This document shows, in pieces, positions 58,776 to 64,000 of a stretch of DNA of 64,000 nucleotides. The notes below the pieces were generated by a model. That model was not told the origin of the DNA, did no database searches, and saw only the letters and a list, made by a program, of their open reading frames with translations. Where the stretch lies: positions 44,293,740-44,357,739 of the forward strand of contig OX393552.1 in NCBI GenBank assembly GCA_947650365.1. The letters are read 5' to 3'. The position numbers were made by a program, and so were the translations under genes. Position 1 is the first letter of the stretch. Each line of letters opens with the position of its first letter. The DNA is from Chamaelirium japonicum. Lineage: Eukaryota > Streptophyta > Magnoliopsida > Liliales > Melanthiaceae.

Positions 58776-60570
58776 TATAATGCGGCATGCGGTACGTGCG
58801 GCACCGCACCGCAGTCGTCTGATGCACCCGCTGCGTGCATGCGATGCACGCAGCGGGTGCATCAGACGGCTACGGTGCGGTGCCGCACTTACCGCATGCC
58901 GCATTATAGCATGCCCCCATATATATATATATTAATATTATATACACACACACACATATACATACACAGACACCCCATTCACAATTGATGACTAAGAAAT
59001 ACAACAATGTGGTTGTTTTTGATATTTCGGGTTTGTCATACAGAAGAATGGAGTGATATATGATGATACTAGTGGAAGTCCGTGCCGATCGAGATGCAGC
59101 GAGTTCCTTCAGCAGGCACGACATTTTTTTGTCGGTACTCAGACAACCGTCTTCGGCGGCAACACACCCTCGACTGCACCCTCCCTCTATACGTCTCTCT
59201 ACCTCTCTGTGTGTGGCGGCTGTGGCCGCAACCCTCCCCCACCCATCCACCTTTGTGTGTGTGTGTGTGGCTGAAGCCTCGCACCAATCCACCTCTGTGT
59301 GTGTGTGCGCGCGTGTGCAGCCCCCCACCTATCCACCCTCTCTCTTTCTCTATGTGTGTGTGCGTGTGTGTACCAGGCACCAACATATCCCACCAACCTA
59401 GGGTGGGTGGTGGTGATAGTGACATTAGAGGGGAGAAAAAAAATGATGTGATGTTAACCCATCAATCGCTCTTTTTTATAATAAAAACCCCTCAATTTTT
59501 TACAACCCCCCAATCTTTATCTCCTCTATCTACTCTCTCCATCCCATTTTCCTTAAGATCTTGACCCATTTTTACATTTTGGACGATCGGATATGTCCGA
59601 GATAGTGGCACACTTGTAATTTTTTGGACATGTCTTCCCTAACATGTATTATAAGTTATCCAATAGAATTAGAACTGGTTGGACGAAGTGGAAAGGGCCT
59701 CGGGAGTACTATGTGAACGACACATGCCTTTAAAACTTAAGGGTAAATTTTATAAGACAACAATAAGGCCCACAATGTTATATGGTTTAGAATGTTGGCC
59801 CTTAAAGAGATGAGGATGCTGAGGTGAATGTAAGAAAAAACTAGGAGGGATTGAGCGAGGAATGAATGTATCAGAGAAAGTATTGGAGTGACACCAGTTG
59901 TGGACAAGATAATGGAGAACATATTAAGATGTTTTGGGCATGTACAACGTAGAGCAGAGGCGGCCTCGATAGGGAGAGTGTCCCATATTAGTGTGTAAGG
60001 TCCAAGGAGGAGGGAAAGATCTAGAATAACATTGATCGAAGTTGTTAGAAAAGACACAGAGAAACTTTCATGGAGGGTAGATTTCCCTAAATATAATTGA
60101 ATAATGAAGAACGATTCATAAAGTCGACCACAAGTAGAAGGGGCATGCCGACATGGCTTGATGGTTATATATATACAGTAATGATCAAGTGCTCACCCTT
60201 ATGGCGCACAACTCGTCCACTACAGCTTAGTAGACCTCCCTAGAGGTTTCAGAATGTGCTGATTTTTTGTGAATGTCTTATATATGCAATAGATAGGACA
60301 TCCACAAAAAACCAGCCATTTCTACAACTTCTATCATGATAAGACATTATGTGCATTATCGGCTGTTCATATTAACCGTTAATTTAAGGATCACATATTG
60401 ATGCACCTAGAAGTTATAAAAATGGCTGATTTTTTATGGATGTTTTATCTATTGCATAGATAGATAAGACTTCCATAAAAAATCAGAACACTCAGAAACC
60501 TCTAGGTAGGTCTACTAAGTTGTAGTGGATGAGTTGTGCACCAAAAGGGTGAGCACTTGATTATTACTCT

Positions 60571-60667
<97 letters not shown>

Positions 60668-62689
60668 TCAAAACACCTTTTGAAACTTGAAAACAAAGGT
60701 TGTTACACTTTATATTACTCCCTCCCTAGGCATGATATACCAGATACTGAATGAAACTAACTTTGGTAGATAACAACACAATATAAATGGATGTATCAAC
60801 TTTGTAATACTAGTACTAATCCCGTGCGATGCACGAACGGTTGTGATGCCGCTCGATCGGATCGCACATCCTTTACTCCACTTTGTTAGGCGTTCGAGAG
60901 AAAAGCCATCCAACGTATAATAAATATATATGATATATGGTAACACGAAACGTTGTAGGTTGTATGTAAGGCGAAGGAGATTTTTTCAAAATGGGACAGA
61001 TGAGAGGAGGGGGTAGAGATTAATGGGATATGTTTATCTCACTAATGAGTGTTTCATGTGATTAAGATTTTTTTAAAACGGGAAATAGGAGTGGATGGGG
61101 TAGAGACTAATGGGGTCCATTTATCTCATTAATGAGTGTTTCATCCGTTTATTTCATTGTTGTTCCCCCCAGCCACCATCATTAATATCAATCAATTTTT
61201 TTTTCTTTTTATTCTCATATAGAAACAAAAAATGGAAAGGAAAGGCTGCTACATAGTACGTGGCACCAAATGCCTCAGCTTTATAAGAATAGTATAGATA
61301 ATGAGGAGTTTTATCTTAGAGAAGACGTGGTGTTTAATAACTACATAAAACTATATGAATGTGCATCTATTGAGATATGTGCTTAGAACATTATTCAACT
61401 ACTTTGGGGAATATCGGAGAAGTTTTATGGCTCAGTTTTTACTGGCAAGCCTTTACGCATCACAATGGCTGCTTTATGAATCAAACAGGTGACTCTATAA
61501 TGGTTAGAGGGGATTTGACATTTATTATTGTAGGCTAAACATCAAAAATCTTTTTTTCTAAGCTCAATATCTCAATTTTCATTGTACTTTTTTGTCTTCT
61601 TTCTAATCATTATGTTGAAAAATAAAAGTGCAGTAAGCTCTTGGATATGTCTCTCGATTTGAAGAATTTCATTTTCATATTTTAGATTCACTATTTTTTT
61701 TTAACAATGTATTTTTAAATTGATAATGCAGACAAATGCATTCAATGATGTCATAAAGGAATGCAGCGAGCATAACTTGCAGCTCCAATCGTTGATCAGG
61801 TACTCTTTCCTCTGCCCAACGCATCTACAATTCACCAAAGATATTACAAACACATAACCGCTGTTTGTGTAAGGACCAATTTGGTCTTCTGCGCCTTCTC
61901 TCAGCACTGTAATATGCTACCTTTCTGAAACAGGAAAATTCGGGATGAGAACTTGGACATACAGACAACTAAAAACGATGATCATTTTGGTGCTGTTATA
62001 CATCATCTCTCTTTAATCCGTAATAAACGATGTCTCATGGCTTACATGTAAGTAACTAATACTTCCATAACTTTTGCTTGGTTGAAAATAAAGTTTCTTG
62101 GTAACACACGACGCCAAAGCATTTCCACTTACAAAGTTTCTATTTTTGGGTTATGTAATTAAATAGGTACAACCGGGCTGAAATTATTCAGAGCTTGAGA
62201 TGGAAAATTGGCCGTGAACTTCCCTTAGAAATTCAGGAAAAACTGAATTACTCAGAGAAAGAGTATTTCAAAAATCACTCCGCAGCCATAGAGTCATACA
62301 TGTCGGAACTGGATCTTGATTTGACTTTGGTATGTCTTGCCTTTTTCCTCTTAATCCTGTTTGCTGTGATGGTACACTTGAGCGCACCATTTTTTTTTTA
62401 TGTTTTTTTTTTGTACTGACAAATGGCAATGCATTTGCAGGACATGGTTCCCCCTAAGGATCCTTATATTCGAGTTAGGGTACTCGATGACATTGGTGTG
62501 GTGTGTCTTGATGATCATGAAGTATCTCTCACACAGCAATCGTTGCATTTTATTAAGCGCACGGATGCTGAACCGTTCATCTCACAGGTTTGTCATCGCT
62601 GGTTCAGCCTCTGACTCGGGTTTTTATCTTCTTCTAATACAATATCTGTGCATGGATACTAGGGGCTGATGGAAGAGTTCCTGGAGTGA
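57526..62689 (+). CDS. PSF1: GINS complex subunit PSF1, complete coding region in six exons
   Basis: The coding sequence joins 57526-57600, 61732-61799, 61934-62047, 62167-62329, 62441-62587 and 62663-62689, giving 197 codons with GT-AG boundaries and matching phase throughout. The product matches GINS PSF1: a start MYGRRASQLLNELA, then FNDVIKECSEHNLQLQSLIRK, HHLSLIRNKRCLMAYMYNRAE, EIQEKLNYSEKEYFKNHS, DMVPPKDPYIRVRVLDD and a short C-terminal B domain ending LMEEFLE. PSF1 with PSF2, PSF3 and SLD5 forms the GINS tetramer, which joins CDC45 and MCM2-7 as the CMG replicative helicase in the nucleus. The usual plant length is about 200 residues, so this copy is full length. Exon 1 starts directly with the conserved MYG and ends FN, as the family predicts. 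Its separation from exon 2 by 4.1 kb of transposons would hide it from simple gene finders. No defect is visible. Confidence 0.95.
58059..58128. repeat. (TA)35 microsatellite
   Basis: The first of several TA tracts that separate the palindromes in PSF1 intron 1. Confidence 0.95.
58129..58280. mobile_element. 152-bp near-perfect palindrome, copy 1
   Basis: AGGGGCATGCTATAATGCGG at the left is matched by its complement at the right, with pairing nearly to the centre, where GATGCACCCGCTG faces CAGCGGTGCATC. It is flanked on both sides by (TA)n. Confidence 0.85.
58307..58705. mobile_element. About 399-bp foldback between (TA)n tracts
   Basis: The ends AGGAATGAGATGCTGCCTAT and the complement of GGCAGCATCCCATTCCT pair. 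Arms of about 170 bp include GATGATCATCTTACCCTAGA and CCTAGAAGTTTTGGAATTTG. The short core contains TTTAACGGTGACTCC. Confidence 0.88.
58706..58773. repeat. (TA)33 microsatellite
   Basis: A TA run separating the foldback from palindrome copy 2. Confidence 0.95.
58774..58918. mobile_element. 145-bp near-perfect palindrome, copy 2
   Basis: It is the same element as 58,129-58,280 (GCTATAATGCGGCATGC ... GCATGCCGCATTATAGC) with a few differences. Its left GGGGCAT end is lost into the TA tract. Confidence 0.85.
59650..60175 (+). mobile_element. RTE-type LINE 3' tail fragment in PSF1 intron 1
   Basis: The motifs ASGVLCERHMPLKLKGKFYK, TTIRPTMLYGLECWPLK and later fragments in other frames match the end of plant RTE proteins. 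The element ends with GGCTTGATGGTTATA. Stops and frame shifts are numerous. Confidence 0.8.
60179..60566. mobile_element. Foldback MITE (388 bp) in PSF1 intron 1
   Basis: Terminal inverted repeats start TAATGATCAAGTGCTCACCC and run about 90 bp. Inner arms contain CCTAGAGGTTTCAGAATGTG and its partner, and the core has TTAACCGTTAA. It is bordered by (TA)n on the left and (GT)n on the right. Confidence 0.85.
60574..60664. repeat. (GT)45 microsatellite
   Basis: An uninterrupted GT run next to the foldback end. Confidence 0.95.
60810..61298 (-). mobile_element. Non-autonomous Helitron (489 bp)
   Basis: On the minus strand it starts TCTATACTATTCTTATAAAG, a classic plant Helitron 5' end, preceded by A. 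It ends with a hairpin CGTGCATCGCACG, then 12 bases and CTAG followed by T. Inside are two diverged copies of an about 88-bp block with TTTATCTCACTAATGAGTG. No Rep/helicase coding is present. Confidence 0.8.
61732..61799 (+). CDS. PSF1: PSF1 exon 2
   Basis: Acceptor AATGCAG| opens TNAFNDVIKECSEHNLQLQ and so on, and donor GATCAG|GTACTC closes it. It ends with two bases of an Arg codon that exon 3 completes. Confidence 0.94.
61934..62047 (+). CDS. PSF1: PSF1 exon 3
   Basis: Acceptor GAAACAG| and donor TACAT|GTAAGT bound the exon. It encodes KIRDENLDIQTTKNDDHFGA and then the strongly conserved IRNKRCLMAYM core of PSF1. Confidence 0.95.
62167..62329 (+). CDS. PSF1: PSF1 exon 4
   Basis: Acceptor AAATAG| and donor ACTTTG|GTATGT bound the exon. 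It encodes YNRAEIIQSLRWKIG, EIQEKLNYSEKEYFKNHSAA and ESYMSELDLDLTL, the helical A domain of the family. Confidence 0.95.
62441..62587 (+). CDS. PSF1: PSF1 exon 5
   Basis: Acceptor TTTGCAG| and donor TCACAG|GTTTGT bound the exon. It encodes DMVPPKDPYIRVRVLDDIG, then a B-domain segment ending FIKRTDAEPFISQ. In family members this part carries the surface used to bind CDC45 and MCM. Confidence 0.95.
62663..62689 (+). CDS. PSF1: PSF1 exon 6 (stop codon)
   Basis: Acceptor GATACTAG| is followed by GLMEEFLE and TGA. The eight-residue terminus matches the expected G-x-M-E-E ending of plant PSF1. The preceding intron is only 75 bp. Confidence 0.9.
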   Translation, partial: GLMEEFLE

Positions 62690-63560
62690 TGCGGGAGTCC
62701 ATGTTCGTCATTGTTGTTGGTGGCTTTCTGTTCCCTGTATGCATTCTCATTTTTCACTTTCTTCAGTTCTTTGTTGCATATTAAAATTCTATCAAATTTG
62801 ATAGACAAGCTGCCCTTATCAAGAAGCACTAATCTTGATTCTAAAGAAAGCTTGTTCATGATGTTGTAAAATTATTCTTGAAGTTGCATGGACTAGCATT
62901 GATATTGAAGTTAAATCTCATATATTTTTCTTCAACCATATTAAAAACTGATGCTGGATAAGAATGAACTATCCTCTGAAGCTCCAAGTCAGATGTTAAC
63001 CCTGGACGATGAAGAAAAGACTCCCGCTTTATTTGTTGGAGGACAACACTATCCTCAATATAGCTTCTTCTCTTGGCTTTTCGCTACCAAATGAGGTGGA
63101 GAGTACAGTCTCTGCTCGCTCATATCCGGGACTTGAAAAGTCAACAACTTCAAAGTCTCGAGACTTAGGTTTTTTTTAAAAAAATCTTGGCTTAGGGGAT
63201 TTTGGGCTGATCTTGTTTAGTCTTTGTTTGTGGGATTTCTTTTGGTTGTGATGATACCTTTTAGCCATTACATGTGACTTCTTTTTCTGAAACTTAATAG
63301 ACAAGTTGGGTTCAAGGCCAAACCCCTCCCCCACGCCCCACAATTAGAGGGAATTCTCGAAAAAAAGAAGATTGAGCTTATACAGCACTACCTTCCAGTT
63401 CAATTGGTGTTGATGACTTTGACGAGGCGATGATGATTTGTGAATTGCTTCAGTAATCAAAGGTTTGTGTAGCTGAGTGCTATTTACGGTGTGCTTTTAT
63501 ATCACTGTGAAACTAGAGCTTGAACAGGTCATGCTACTTGTTGGGAGCCATCCAATGAGG
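62690..63560 (+). other. PSF1 3' flank
   Basis: This stretch presumably holds the 3' untranslated region, but I cannot place the poly(A) site. No further conserved coding segment was recognised. Confidence 0.35.
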
Positions 63561-63569
63561 CGAGCAGGG

Positions 63570-63895
63570 ATCGAAACCCCTTCCTCTCCTCCTCCTCCTT
63601 CTCCCTCCTCTTCCTCTCCTCCGCCTCCTCTTTTCTCCTCTCCTTCTCCTCCTCCTCTCTCTGCTTCCTCTCCTCCTCCTCCCTTCTCTCCCCCTTCCTC
63701 TCCTTCCTCCTCCTCCTTTCGCTCCTCCTCCTCCTCCCTCCTCACCCTCTCTTCTCCCCCTTTCTCTTCTCCTTTCTCTTCTCCTTCCTCCTCTCCTTTC
63801 GCTCCTTCTCCTCCTCTCCTCCTCCTCTTTCTTCTCTCTCCTTATCCTTCTTCTTTCTCTCCTCCTCCTCCTCCTCCTCCTACTCCTCATTTTTC

Positions 63896-63964
<69 letters not shown>
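63570..63964 (+). repeat. Polypyrimidine tract: (CTC)n-rich then (CT)32
   Basis: An almost pure C/T strand for about 390 bases ends in a perfect CT run (63,900-63,964). Open frames on the minus strand here encode Glu/Arg/Gly-rich strings and are artefacts. Confidence 0.95.
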
Positions 63965-63968
<4 letters not shown>

Positions 63969-64000
63969 ATGCTCCATATGTTTCTTTTGTTTCTATCGTT

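Larger units (their letters stand above)
57601..61731 (+). other. PSF1 intron 1 (4.1 kb, transposon-filled)
   Basis: The intron contains (TA)n tracts alternating with three palindromic elements (58,059-58,934), GT-rich sequence (about 59,250-59,380), an RTE tail (59,650-60,175), a foldback (60,179-60,566), a (GT)n tract and a Helitron (60,810-61,298). The other four introns are 75-134 bp, so the size comes from insertions. Confidence 0.9.

Noticed and set aside
58870..59564. Several open frames of 110-160 codons on both strands
   Set aside because: They arise from GT-rich low-complexity sequence inside PSF1 intron 1 and overlap each other on both strands.
62946..63140. Extra exon downstream of PSF1
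   Set aside because: A short open stretch ending in FFSWLFATK-stop has no recognised family and no supporting splice context. PSF1 already ends properly at 62,689.
63497..63977. Glu/Arg-rich 147-codon frame on the minus strand
   Set aside because: It is a direct translation of a CT/CTC simple repeat.

Overview
This is nuclear DNA of a flowering plant with long, transposon-filled introns. The evidence is two recognisable plant genes split into small exons by canonical splice sites, several families of plant transposons with target-site duplications, and many (TA)n, (GA)n and (GT)n microsatellites. I cannot name the species. Gene identities below come from reading translated exons against known families, not from a database search.

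The minus strand from about 44.76 kb to beyond the left edge holds the 5' part of PASTICCINO1 (PAS1, an FKBP-type immunophilin). Seven small coding exons (77, 85, 70, 98, 123, 33 and 59 nt) join in perfect phase into about 181 codons. They are separated by introns of about 10.9, 1.0, 5.9, 13.6, 8.8 and 1.7 kb, plus a last intron that runs off the left edge. One intron uses a GC-AG boundary. Roughly 70% of the window is therefore intron of this one gene.

The plus strand from 57,526 to 62,689 holds a complete GINS complex subunit PSF1 gene: six coding exons, 197 codons and a 4.1-kb first intron. A possible non-coding leader exon lies near 56.0 kb. The two genes are head to head, about 11-13 kb apart. 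They act in different processes (PAS1 in very-long-chain fatty acid elongation and cell-division control, PSF1 in the CMG replicative helicase), and I see no functional linkage.

The remainder is mostly mobile DNA. PAS1 intron 5 holds a decayed Ty1/copia element that interrupts an older RTE-type LINE. Intron 4 holds two hAT-like elements, a 1.22-kb LTR-like repeat and a 3.8-kb solo-LTR-like unit with a hAT element inside it. Intron 3 holds an RTE tail and a hAT element with a possible transposase remnant. Intron 1 holds further hAT elements and a direct duplication, one copy of which is split by a hAT insertion. The intergenic region has foldback elements, a 39-bp minisatellite, an L1-type LINE fragment and a second 1.22-kb repeat with a perfect 5-bp target duplication. 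PSF1 intron 1 has a chain of palindromic foldbacks separated by (TA)n tracts, an RTE tail, another foldback, a (GT)n tract and a non-autonomous Helitron.

I found no tRNA, rRNA or CRISPR array. I saw no new defence or biosynthetic system. The most interesting structures are the more than 44-kb PAS1 locus and the foldback/microsatellite chain in PSF1 intron 1.
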